Positions 9,300 to 16,697 of a stretch of 64,000 nt of DNA are shown here, piece by piece (within the stretch, counting starts at the first letter, position 1; the number at the start of each line of letters is the position of its first letter). The position numbers and the translations under genes were made by a program. The stretch covers positions 1 to 64,000 of the forward strand of contig JAHJNW010000116.1 of NCBI GenBank assembly GCA_018820665.1, read 5' to 3'. This DNA comes from Alphaproteobacteria bacterium. GTDB lineage: Bacteria; Pseudomonadota; Alphaproteobacteria; Caulobacterales; Caulobacteraceae. The notes beneath the pieces were generated by a model. It made no database searches and was not told the DNA's origin. It saw only the letters and a list, made by a program, of their open reading frames with translations.

Positions 9300-9402
9300 T
9301 CGCCTAAGCCGGCCCTGATCGACGGTCGGTCATGGACGGACGGGGGATCGGTCCCTACCATCCGCCCGCCGCGCTCCGCCCGCGCCTTTCCGGCCCACCG
9401 CC

Positions 9403-9918
9403 ATGACGTCGTCCCTCTCCGCGATCCAGGTCCTGCTGATCGATGACAATCCGCACATGCGGGCCATCGCCTCGGCGGTGCTCAAGTCCGCCGGCATCCG
9501 CAAGGTGCTGGAGGCGGGCGACGGCGGCGCCGGGCTCCAGATCCTGCGCGAGCACGCCGTCGACCTGGCCCTCGTCGACTACAAGATGTTCCCGCTGGAC
9601 GGCGTCGAATTCACCCGCCTGGTCCGCAACAGCCCCGACAGCGCCAACCCCTATCTGCCGATCATCATGATGACCGGCCATTCGGGCAAGGAGCGGGTCT
9701 ATGAGGCGCGCGACGCCGGCGTCACCGAATTTCTCGCCAAGCCGATCACCGCCAAGGCCGTGCTCGATCGCATCCAGTCGGTGATCTGGAAACCCCGCCC
9801 CTTCGTCAAGACCGAGGGCTATTTCGGCCCGGACCGCCGCCGCGTCGCCGCGCCCGGCTATCAGGGTCCGTTCCGCCGGGCCATCGACGCCGCTCGCGAC
9901 GCCGCCGAACCCGCCTGA
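9403..9918 (+). CDS. Single-domain response regulator (CheY-like)
   Basis: The 171-residue protein has a receiver domain filling about 8-130. It has acidic residues in LLIDDN, phospho-acceptor Asp59 in LVDYKM, Thr in MMTGHS and Lys in FLAKPIT. After it comes a short basic C-terminal tail (VKTEGYFGPDRRR) but no DNA-binding or enzymatic output domain. This layout matches the stand-alone receivers common in Caulobacterales. The cognate kinase is unknown. The gene ends back-to-back with the convergent acyltransferase gene, with no bases between the stops. Confidence 0.9.
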   Translation: MTSSLSAIQVLLIDDNPHMRAIASAVLKSAGIRKVLEAGDGGAGLQILREHAVDLALVDYKMFPLDGVEFTRLVRNSPDSANPYLPIIMMTGHSGKERVYEARDAGVTEFLAKPITAKAVLDRIQSVIWKPRPFVKTEGYFGPDRRRVAAPGYQGPFRRAIDAARDAAEPA

Positions 9919-10878
9919 TCAGGCCTCGTCGGCCCTGAGCGCGGCATAGACCCGGTCGGGCCAGCGTTTGTGCACCCAGAACCAGTCGGCCGGATTTTCC
10001 CGCACCCGCGCCTCGATGAAGCTCGTGATCGCCTGCACCCCCCGGGCGATGTCGGCCGACCGGTCGCCGGTCGTCTCCAGCGCGATCAGCTCATGGACCG
10101 TCACCCGGAAGCGCACGCCCGGCAGCCGCACCACCGACAGCGGCTGCAGCGCCGTCCCGAACCGCAGCGCCAGCCGGCTCGGCCCCGGCGCGGCGTTGAC
10201 CGGCTGGCCGAAGAACGTCACCTCCGGCCCCTCGTCGAACTTCTGGTCGTTCATCAGCGCCACCGACTCGCCGCGGGCCAGGCCGGCCAGCAGCTCGCGC
10301 GCGCCCTCGCCGCCCTTGGGCGCGAACAGCCTGATCCCGTAACGGGCCCGCGCCGCCCGTATCTGGACATCGACATAGGGGTTGTTGGCGGCGCGATAGG
10401 TGACCTGGCAGGGTATCCCGGCCTCGACGATGACCGCCGCCTGGGTCTCGATATTGGCGAAATGCCCGGCGACGAACACCACCGGCCGGCCGGACTCGCG
10501 GATCGCCTCCAGCCGCTCGCGCCCGACCACCTCGATGCGGCCCTCGGCGACCAGCCGGTCCATCACCGCCGTCTCGGCGAAGGCCCGCCCGGTCTGCTCC
10601 CACTGATCCAGCGCCAGCTGCTCCCGCTCCGTCGCCGGCATGTCCGGAAAGGCGATGCGCAGGTTCCGCATCACCGTCTTCTGCGTCCCGGTGCGCGGCC
10701 CCAGGGTGCGCAACAGCCAGCCGCCGAGGGCCGAGGCCCGCTCCACGCCCAGCAGCCGCATCAGGCCGACGAAGCCGGCGAAGCCGACGCTCTCCAGCCG
10801 CCAGACCAGATCCTGTCGCAGCCTGCCGCCCGGGCCCTTCGCCCGCCGCCGCCCGCCGTCCGGAGTGTCCGCCGCCAT
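9919..10878 (-). CDS. LpxL/HtrB-family lipid A acyltransferase
   Basis: Late acyltransferase expected to add a secondary acyl chain to lipid A at the inner membrane. The 319 residues contain the catalytic HX4E motif as HFANIE in FVAGHFANIE (about 140). It is followed by the acyl-binding region with YRAANNPYVD and by LMNDQKFDEG, which aligns to the family's substrate loop. The N-terminal about 20 residues are polar rather than a clear membrane anchor. It is last in a minus-strand cluster with GT9 (4 nt upstream) and DUF6165, consistent with LPS assembly. Confidence 0.9.
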   Translation of the reverse strand: MAADTPDGGRRRAKGPGGRLRQDLVWRLESVGFAGFVGLMRLLGVERASALGGWLLRTLGPRTGTQKTVMRNLRIAFPDMPATEREQLALDQWEQTGRAFAETAVMDRLVAEGRIEVVGRERLEAIRESGRPVVFVAGHFANIETQAAVIVEAGIPCQVTYRAANNPYVDVQIRAARARYGIRLFAPKGGEGARELLAGLARGESVALMNDQKFDEGPEVTFFGQPVNAAPGPSRLALRFGTALQPLSVVRLPGVRFRVTVHELIALETTGDRSADIARGVQAITSFIEARVRENPADWFWVHKRWPDRVYAALRADEA

Positions 10879-10882
10879 GCCG

Positions 10883-11845
10883 CTACCGCCCGTCGCCGAG
10901 CAGCCGGTCCGCCGCCGCGGCGACCTCGTCGACCGTCAGCGCGCCCATCTGGTTCTCTGTCGGGCTCACGGTCTTCGACACCTTGCCGAAGACCACATCG
11001 ACGCCGGGCGCCCGCACCGCCGCCGCCCGCTCGCCCCACGGTCCGTACAGCCGCTCGTCGGTCGGGCCGAACAGGCCCAGGGTCGGCGCCCCCGCCGCCG
11101 CCGCCAGATGCATCATGCCCGAGTCATTGCCGACGAACAGATCGGCCCCGGCCATCAGGGCGGCGGTGGTCAGCAGGTCGGCCCCGGTCATGTCGACGAA
11201 CCGCTCCGGCCCCACCGCCGCGCCGATCACCGCCGCCGCCGGGCGATCCATCGGCCCGCCGGTCGGGGCCACGACCGCCCCCTCCAGCCGCCCGCCCGGC
11301 CCCGTCAGCCGCGCCGCCAGGGCCGCGAACCGCTCGACCGGCCAGGCCTTGCCGATCCGCGTCGCCCCCGGCCCGATCACCAGCAGCCGCTTCGCCGCCC
11401 GGATCGCCGGCGGCAGGGCCTCGCGCTCAGCCCCGGTCAGCCATACCACCGGCGCCCGCGCCGGCCCCTCGCCGAGGATGCTCGACGCCTCCAGCACCTT
11501 GTGCGCGATGCCCCCGGCCCGGCGCGTCAGCGAGCGCGGCCCGTTCAGGAATCGCCCCGCCCCGCTGTTGCGGAAATCATAGATCCTCGCCCAGCGCCGC
11601 TTGCGCAGTTTCCACCACAGCTCCAGCCAGTGTTCGCCGCGCTTCTTCTTGGCCAGCGGAATGACCTCGGTCTCGGCCGGCAGATGGCGGAACAGCACCG
11701 CCGTGGCCGGCGGACAGACCACCGTCACCGGCGCCCCCGGGTGGCGCCGGACGATCTCCGCGATCGCCCCGGTGCTCATGATGAGGTCGCCGATCAGGCT
11801 GCCCGTGATGATCAGGACGCCGTCGGCGGCCCGCTCACCGCCCAT
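10883..11845 (-). CDS. Glycosyltransferase family 9 (heptosyltransferase-like)
   Basis: The 320-residue GT-B-fold enzyme of the ADP-heptose:LPS heptosyltransferase family. The N-terminal domain starts with VLIITGSLIGDLIMSTGAI. The C-terminal domain has VIGPGATRIGKAWP at about 170-185 and GNDSGMMHLAAAAGAPTLGLFGPTDE at about 245-270, the nucleotide-sugar site of GT9. Which sugar it transfers cannot be told. It overlaps DUF6165 by 11 nt and precedes the lipid A acyltransferase by 4 nt, which supports a role in LPS core or a related glycan. Confidence 0.9.
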   Translation of the reverse strand: MGGERAADGVLIITGSLIGDLIMSTGAIAEIVRRHPGAPVTVVCPPATAVLFRHLPAETEVIPLAKKKRGEHWLELWWKLRKRRWARIYDFRNSGAGRFLNGPRSLTRRAGGIAHKVLEASSILGEGPARAPVVWLTGAEREALPPAIRAAKRLLVIGPGATRIGKAWPVERFAALAARLTGPGGRLEGAVVAPTGGPMDRPAAAVIGAAVGPERFVDMTGADLLTTAALMAGADLFVGNDSGMMHLAAAAGAPTLGLFGPTDERLYGPWGERAAAVRAPGVDVVFGKVSKTVSPTENQMGALTVDEVAAAADRLLGDGR

Positions 11846-12218
11846 GCGACTTTTCCTCGACCAGGGTCGAGCCGGTCACCCGGTTGATCTCGCGCTTGAT
11901 CGCGGCGCGCTGGTCGTTCTCCTTGTAGACCCGCCGCGCCAGGGCGATGAAGTCGGCGTCGAACCGGCCCTCGCGCTCGTGCGCCCGCTTGCCGTCCTCG
12001 ACATCCCACAGGCCGTCGTTGATCGCCTGCAGCCGGGCGACCAGGTCGTCCAGCGCCGGTGAGCCCGTCACCGCCGCCGTCGCCACGGCTTCCAGCTCTT
12101 CCAGCTCGCGGCGCACATTCTCCAGCTGCCCGGGGTCGGACAGGCGCGCGGCCTTGATCTTGAGGATGGTGATCTTGTCGAACAGCTCGCCGACCGAAAC
12201 CGGAATCCTGATCAGCAT
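11835..12218 (-). CDS. DUF6165 family protein
   Basis: A 127-residue, mostly helical cytoplasmic protein with the DUF6165 signature: VSVGELFDKITILKIKAAR at the N-terminus and INDGLWDVEDGKR near the middle. A basic C-terminal helix ends in REINRVTGSTLVEEK. Members are typically found next to sugar-transfer genes, as here, where it overlaps the GT9 gene by 11 nt. The biochemical function is unknown. The conserved WDVEDGKR block is intact. Confidence 0.8.
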   Translation of the reverse strand: MLIRIPVSVGELFDKITILKIKAARLSDPGQLENVRRELEELEAVATAAVTGSPALDDLVARLQAINDGLWDVEDGKRAHEREGRFDADFIALARRVYKENDQRAAIKREINRVTGSTLVEEKSHGR

Positions 12219-12266
12219 GGCGCGTCTTCCCTTATCTGCACGGACAGGCCGCCCGCGACCGCGGCC

Positions 12267-13037
12267 TCACCAGGCAATGGTGATGCCGCCGTCCACGACC
12301 AGCGTCTGGCCGGTCATATAGGCCGAGGCCGGCGCCGCCAGATAGACCGCCGCCCCGGCGATCTCGTCGGGCTGGCCGATCCGCTTCAGCGGGGCCGGGT
12401 CGGTGACCTGTTTCAGCAGCTCGGGATTCTCCCACAGATATTTGGCGAAGTCGGTCTGCACCAGGCCGGGGGCGATGCAGTTGACCCGCACGTTCGACGG
12501 CCCCCACTCGACCGCCAGATTGCGCGCCAGCTGCATGTCGGCCGCCTTGGAGATGTTGTAGGCGCCGATCAGGGCGTTGCCGCGCAGCCCGCCGATCGAC
12601 GAGACGATGATCACCGAGCCCGCCTTCCGCTCCAGCATCTGCGGCGCGACCATCTGGATCAGCCAGTGGTTGGACACGACATTGTTCTGCAGAATCTTGC
12701 CGAACTGGTCGTCCGAAATCCCCGCCATCGGCCCGGCATAGGGGTTGGAGGCGGCGTTGCAGACCAGGATGTCGATCTTGCCGAAGGCGGCGTTGGTCTC
12801 GTCGACCAGCCGCTGCAGCTCCTCCTTCGAGGCGATATTGGCCGGCACGGCGATGGCCCGGCCCTCGCCGTGCTTCTCGTTGATGGCCGAGGCGACCTCG
12901 TCGCAGGGCCCGGCCTTGCGGGACGAGATCACCACCCGGGCCCCGTGCTCGGCCAGCCGTTCGGCGATGGCCTTGCCGATGCCGCGTGAAGAACCCGTGA
13001 TGACCGCGACCTGGCCGGTCAGATCGAACAATTCCAT
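12267..13037 (-). CDS. Short-chain dehydrogenase/reductase
   Basis: The 256-residue classical SDR. It has the cofactor motif GSSRGIGKAIAERL at about 15-28, an NAG-like CNAASNPYAG segment near 90, and catalytic Ser (IVSSIGG) and Tyr-x-x-x-Lys (YNISK) at about 140-165. The C-terminal SAYMTGQTLVVDGGITIAW is the usual family ending. The residues favour NADP(H) (GSSRGIG with SSRK nearby). The substrate is unknown. It is on the same strand as the DUF6165-GT9-acyltransferase cluster, 48 nt upstream, and may share its transcript. Confidence 0.93.
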   Translation of the reverse strand: MELFDLTGQVAVITGSSRGIGKAIAERLAEHGARVVISSRKAGPCDEVASAINEKHGEGRAIAVPANIASKEELQRLVDETNAAFGKIDILVCNAASNPYAGPMAGISDDQFGKILQNNVVSNHWLIQMVAPQMLERKAGSVIIVSSIGGLRGNALIGAYNISKAADMQLARNLAVEWGPSNVRVNCIAPGLVQTDFAKYLWENPELLKQVTDPAPLKRIGQPDEIAGAAVYLAAPASAYMTGQTLVVDGGITIAW

Positions 13038-13145
13038 CGTTAACCTCGAAGCTTGGGGAGAATCCGTGCACGAACGCTAGGCGAACCGACGTGATACCCC
13101 GATACTCGGGCGATTCCATCCGGGAACACGGAACAACCGTTTCCA

Positions 13146-14414
13146 ATGCGCGCACTGACCCAGGGCTTTCTGTTCTTCGGCTACCTGTTCCTGTCCCTGA
13201 CGGTCGGCGCCTTCGTGTGGCGCGCGGGCCTCGGCGCCGGGGCCGGGGCGGCCGCCGGCATCGCCAGCATGGGCCTGCTTCTCGCCGTCCACGCCTGGGT
13301 CTCCGGCAAGACCGAGCGCGCCGTGCTCAAGCGCGAGATCGACCAGGTCCGCGAGGCCCACCGCCTGCTCGCCGACGCCATGGAGTCGACCCAGGGAGCC
13401 CTGACCGAACTGGCCCAGGCCATCGAGACCGGCGCCCTGTCCTCGACCGAACAGCTGTCGGGCGAGGTCCGCATGCTGGAATCCCTGATCCAGCAGATGA
13501 GCGAGTCGATCGACCAGCGCATCTCCCAGCCGACCCCGGACAACACCTACGAGGCCCGCCACCGCGAGCAGTCCAACGTCCTGCTGCAGAACATCCACGA
13601 GGCCCTCGCCCAGAACCGCGTCGACCTCTACCTCCAGCCGGTCGTCTCCCTGCCCCAGCGCCGGACCATCTACTACGAGAGCTTCACCCGCCTTCGCGCC
13701 GCCGACGACCGCGTCATGATGCCGGCCGAATACCTGTCCGTCGCCGAGGGCGAGGGCCTGGTCCCGGCCATCGACAACCTGCTGCTGTTCCGCTGCGCCC
13801 AGATCGTCCGCCGCCTCGCGCGTCAGGACCGCAAGGTCGGCGTCTTCTGCAACGTCGCCCTGTCCTCGCTCGGCGACGAGACCTTCTTCCCCCAGTTCCT
13901 CGACTTCCTGTCCGAGAACCGCGACCTCAACCAGGCGCTGATCTTCGAACTGGGCCAGGCCACCTTCGACGCGCGCGGCGCGGTCGAGGCGCGCAACATG
14001 GCCAAGCTGGCCGACCTGGGCTTCCGCTTCTCGATCGACAAGGTCCAGACCCTCGATCTCGACTTCGCGGATCTTCAGAGGTCCGACGTAAAGTTCATGA
14101 AGGTCAGCGCCGACCTGCTGATCGAGACCCTGCTCGACACGGACAACGCCTCGGCCCTGCCGGCCCTGCGCGACATCTCCGCCGCCGATTTCGCCGGCGT
14201 CACCCGCCGCTACGGCATCGAGCTGATCGCCGAGAAATGCGAGACGGAGCGACAAATTGTCGACATCCTCGAACTGGACATCTCGGTCGGCCAGGGGCAT
14301 TTGTTCGGCGAGCCCCGCGCCATCAAGGAAGCCGTTCTCGCCGAAACCGACCCCCCCGCCGACTTCATCCGCTCAACCTTGAGAAGCGCGGATCACCGGC
14401 GACGTTTCGGCTAG
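13146..14414 (+). CDS. tipF: TipF-like EAL-domain flagellar regulator
   Basis: The 422-residue protein has two N-terminal TM helices (about 5-25 and 30-52), a coiled coil rich in E/Q/L (about 55-135), and a C-terminal EAL domain (about 155-405). This is the architecture of Caulobacter TipF, a c-di-GMP-responsive organiser of flagellum assembly. The EAL signature reads YYESFTRLR, so the key Ala-Leu is changed and the EAL is degenerate. Other catalytic acids are also replaced, for example SIDKVQTLDLDF instead of DDFG. The domain probably binds rather than hydrolyses c-di-GMP. The name rests on architecture and remembered homology, not alignment. It is divergent from the SDR gene. Confidence 0.75.
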   Translation: MRALTQGFLFFGYLFLSLTVGAFVWRAGLGAGAGAAAGIASMGLLLAVHAWVSGKTERAVLKREIDQVREAHRLLADAMESTQGALTELAQAIETGALSSTEQLSGEVRMLESLIQQMSESIDQRISQPTPDNTYEARHREQSNVLLQNIHEALAQNRVDLYLQPVVSLPQRRTIYYESFTRLRAADDRVMMPAEYLSVAEGEGLVPAIDNLLLFRCAQIVRRLARQDRKVGVFCNVALSSLGDETFFPQFLDFLSENRDLNQALIFELGQATFDARGAVEARNMAKLADLGFRFSIDKVQTLDLDFADLQRSDVKFMKVSADLLIETLLDTDNASALPALRDISAADFAGVTRRYGIELIAEKCETERQIVDILELDISVGQGHLFGEPRAIKEAVLAETDPPADFIRSTLRSADHRRRFG

Positions 14415-14422
14415 GGCCTTTG

Positions 14423-14438
14423 CGGGCGGGTTCGCCCG
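14423..14438. terminator. Short hairpin between convergent genes
   Basis: CGGGCG-GGTT-CGCCCG forms a 6-bp GC stem 8 nt after the tipF-like stop and 9 nt before the convergent lipoprotein stop. No T-run follows, so bidirectional termination is plausible but weakly supported. Confidence 0.3.
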
Positions 14439-14447
14439 TCCGGTCCC

Positions 14448-14792
14448 TCACCAGCGGCGGCCGCCGTCCTGCCAGTAGACCCGCTCGCGACCATAGCGGC
14501 GGTCTTCATTGTAGCCGCCGAAGCCATAGCCGCAGGGATCGTCCTCCTCCGACAGGGTGTGGCCCAGCAGGGCCCCCGCCGCCGCCCCGATCGCCGCGCC
14601 GCGCTCCCGGTCGCCGCTTCCGGCCACCGCCGCGCCGATGGCGGCGCCCAGCACCGCGCCGCTGGCCATGGCCCGTTCCTGGTTGCGGGCGTAATCGCGC
14701 TCGCAGGCCGAGGCGTAGTTATCGGTGGTGGCGCACCCCGCCAGCGTCAGCCCGCACACCGCCGCCGCCGTCACGCCCAACAGATGTCGCAT
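14448..14792 (-). CDS. Glycine-zipper lipoprotein
   Basis: A 114-residue lipoprotein. The signal ends in LTLAGC, a good lipobox with Cys20. The mature protein has a glycine-zipper membrane segment with alternating small residues (GAVLGAAIGAAVAG and GAAIGAAAGALLG at about 45-80). The Tyr/Gly/Arg-rich tail (GYGFGGYNEDRRYG...) resembles the SlyB/OsmB-like glycine-zipper 2TM family. These proteins localise to the outer membrane, with roles in envelope integrity. It is monocistronic and convergent with the tipF-like gene. Confidence 0.85.
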   Translation of the reverse strand: MRHLLGVTAAAVCGLTLAGCATTDNYASACERDYARNQERAMASGAVLGAAIGAAVAGSGDRERGAAIGAAAGALLGHTLSEEDDPCGYGFGGYNEDRRYGRERVYWQDGGRRW

Positions 14793-14860
14793 CGCGTCTC
14801 TCCCTGAAGCCCCGCAGGATCAACGACGGGATGGCCGGGGCGTTCCGGGGCAGCGGCCTT

Positions 14861-15033
14861 CACCTCCCCATTCGCGGAGGCGAATGGGGAGGACAGATCG
14901 CGCAGCGATCAGGAGGGGGCGGCGCAGGCGGTCGGGGAGTCCGGCGCGGACCCCCATCGGCCGGAGCCGCCCCCTCCGGGTCGCTGCTTCGCATCGACCG
15001 TCCTCCCCATCGGCCTTCGCCGACGGGGAGGTG
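14861..15033. repeat. Mosaic palindromic intergenic repeat element
   Basis: A 173-bp element with terminal inverted CACCTCCCC...GGGGAGGTG. Internally it holds four mutually complementary pieces. A perfect 13-bp stem CCTCCCCATTCGC/GCGAATGGGGAGG (loop GGAG) lies at the left end, and a near-identical CCTCCCC...GGGGAGG stem at the right end. A perfect 12-bp pair GGAGGGGGCGGC/GCCGCCCCCTCC and an imperfect GATCGCGCAGCGATC-like pair lie between them. The layout suggests a non-autonomous dispersed repeat, but no other full copy lies in this window. Confidence 0.6.
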
Positions 15034-15200
15034 AGCCCCATGACGCTGTGCTGACAATCCGCGAATCGATAGTCTAGTTGTCAGAATATTATCCCTCATA
15101 TTCAACGCACTAGCCATTTCTCAAACCGTTTTAGCTGTACTAGGGCGGACCTCCCGTAAAATGCCTCCCATCCCGTCGAAGGGGAGGGCGTCGGATCCAC

Positions 15201-15540
15201 GTTCCTCGACGACGGCGGGCTGTGGTCGAGCGATGAAGCCCGGGTGGAGGAAAGTCCGGGGGTCCTCGAGGGCAGGGATGGATCCTGTCCGCTTGCTCGC
15301 CGCGCGCCCCCGGCCGGAACCGCTACGTCGACTGGAATACGGTCAGCACGTTCCGCCTTCACCCTCCCCGGCGACGGGGAGACCGAATGCCGGTGAGGCC
15401 CGAGAAGGGCCGCCAGCCGGCGGGGCGAGTGGATAACGACCACGCGGGGCGGTCTGTCTCGTCGAAACGGTATTAAAATCAAAGCACCGGGCGAGGCCCG
15501 GCCGCCCCGCTCTCTCCCCGACCGTCTGGAAACAGACGGC
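15201..15540 (+). ncRNA. Candidate structured RNA with RNase P CR-I-like motif
   Basis: Positions 15246-15260 read GGAGGAAAGTCCGGG, identical to the conserved 5' P4 region of bacterial RNase P RNA. Long-range helices could enclose it: TCGACGA (15206-15212) with TCGTCGA (15459-15465), and GTGGTCG (15222-15228) with CGACCAC (15437-15443). Local stems include CTCCCCG-GCGA-CGGGGAG, GGCCC-GAGAA-GGGCC inside GCCGG/CCGGC, CCGGGC-GAG-GCCCGG (15487-15501) and CCGTCTG-GAAA-CAGACGG (15522-15539). The later universally conserved RNase P segments (GGTAAGAG-type and ACAGAA-type) were not found. It is therefore either a remnant, a very divergent rnpB, or another RNA. Strand is taken from the motif. Confidence 0.4.
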
Positions 15541-15548
15541 GAAGACCC

Positions 15549-15625
15549 CTGCCTGCTCCCTGCTGCCTGCTGCCTGCTGCCTGATCCCTCATCTCACACC
15601 CCACACCCCACGCCCCACGCCCTCA
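15549..15625. repeat. Array of 11 degenerate heptanucleotides upstream of ubiA
   Basis: Eleven consecutive 7-bp units in unbroken phase: CTGCCTG, CTCCCTG, CTGCCTG x3, ATCCCTC, ATCTCAC, ACCCCAC x2, GCCCCAC and GCCCTCA. Read on the minus strand, the CTGCCTG-type units are CAGGCAG, the same rotation family as the AGGCAGC units near 35.7 kb. The array ends 38 bp before the ubiA start codon. Confidence 0.8.
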
Positions 15626-15663
15626 CCTTCCCCCCCGCCCCCGGACCCCCTACAACCTTCGCC

Positions 15664-16686
15664 ATGACCTCCGCCCCGCTTCCCGACGCCGGTTCGAACT
15701 GGGTGGACCGCCACGCGCCGGAAGGCCTCAAGCCGTGGCTCAGGCTCGGCCGGTTCGACCGGCCGATCGGCATCTGGCTGCTGCTCCTGCCGGGCTGGCA
15801 GGGCATCGCCCTGGCGCTCAGCCAGTACCGCCAGACCCCGGACCTTTACGACGCCTGGCTGTTCCTCGGCTTCGCCCTCGGCGCCTGTCTGATGCGCGCC
15901 GCCGGCTGCGCCTTCAACGACATCGTCGACCGCGACATCGACGCCCGGGTCGCCCGCACCGCCCTGCGCCCCATCCCCTCCGGCCGCATCAGCGTCAAAC
16001 AGGCCTGGGCCTTCGTCATCGGCTGCAGCCTGGTCAGCCTGCTGATCCTGCTGACGCTGAACCTGACCGCCGTCCTGCTCGGCGTCGCCTCCCTCGCCCT
16101 CGTCGCCGCCTACCCCTTCATGAAGCGCATCACCTGGTGGCCCCAGGCATGGCTCGGCCTGACCTTCAACTGGGGCGCCCTGATGGGGTTCGCGGCGGCG
16201 GTGGGCGGACTGCCGTTCCTGCTGTGGGCCATTGGCCAGATCCTCGTCGCGACGGGCGACTGGTACACGGTGGGCATGGCGGTGGATGCACAGGGCCATC
16301 TCGCCCTCTCCGCCCTCCTCCTCTACCTCGGCGCCGTCTTCTGGACCCTCGGCTACGACACCATCTACGCCCTGCAGGATCTCGAAGACGACGCCATGGT
16401 CGGGGTCAAATCCTCGGCCCGCCGCCTCGGCGCCAATGTCCGGCGCGGCGTCGGCGTCTTCTATCTGCTGACCGTCGTCCTGACCCTCGCCGCCGGCCTC
16501 GCCGCCGGCCTCGGCCCGCTGTTCTACGTCGCCCTGTTGCCGTGGGCCGCCCACCTGTCCCGTCAGGCCCGCGACGTCCGCCCCGACGACGGCGCGCTTG
16601 CGCTGCGCCTGTTCCGGTCCAATCGTGATGCCGGCCTCATCCTGTTTCTCGCCATCATTCTCGGCTCGGTTCCGCTTCCGCTTTGA
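15664..16686 (+). CDS. ubiA: 4-hydroxybenzoate polyprenyltransferase
   Basis: Integral membrane prenyltransferase that attaches the polyprenyl tail to 4-hydroxybenzoate in ubiquinone synthesis. The 340 residues include the first Asp-rich motif NDIVDRDID (about 80) and the second, DLEDDAMVGVKSSA (about 240). These bind Mg-diphosphate and are separated by several hydrophobic helices, as in UbiA. The N-terminal about 25 residues are soluble. The start is ATG at 15664, following a C-rich leader and the heptad array. The stop lies 11 nt before the next gene, so cotranscription is likely. Confidence 0.95.
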   Translation: MTSAPLPDAGSNWVDRHAPEGLKPWLRLGRFDRPIGIWLLLLPGWQGIALALSQYRQTPDLYDAWLFLGFALGACLMRAAGCAFNDIVDRDIDARVARTALRPIPSGRISVKQAWAFVIGCSLVSLLILLTLNLTAVLLGVASLALVAAYPFMKRITWWPQAWLGLTFNWGALMGFAAAVGGLPFLLWAIGQILVATGDWYTVGMAVDAQGHLALSALLLYLGAVFWTLGYDTIYALQDLEDDAMVGVKSSARRLGANVRRGVGVFYLLTVVLTLAAGLAAGLGPLFYVALLPWAAHLSRQARDVRPDDGALALRLFRSNRDAGLILFLAIILGSVPLPL

Positions 16687-16697
16687 AGGACTCCCGC

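Larger units (their letters stand above)
14793..15663. other. Long gene-free interval (871 nt)
   Basis: This is the only stretch over 300 nt without a convincing protein gene. From left to right it holds the promoter side of the glycine-zipper gene, a palindromic repeat element (14861-15033), a comparatively AT-rich segment (about 15050-15135) that could hold a promoter, a region rich in stable stems and an RNase P-like 15-mer (about 15201-15540), and a heptanucleotide array (15549-15625) before ubiA. Open frames crossing it lack homology-like motifs and run through the repeats, so they were not called. Confidence 0.8.

Noticed and set aside
15201-15480. Annotating this region outright as rnpB
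   Set aside because: Only the P4/CR-I 15-mer and a nearby octamer match; the other universally conserved RNase P segments could not be found on either strand, so it is reported only as a candidate RNA.
15102-15482. A 126-codon minus-strand frame in the gene-free interval
   Set aside because: The translation is Pro/Arg/Ser-rich with no domain pattern and runs through the structured RNA stems; no ribosome-binding site is apparent.
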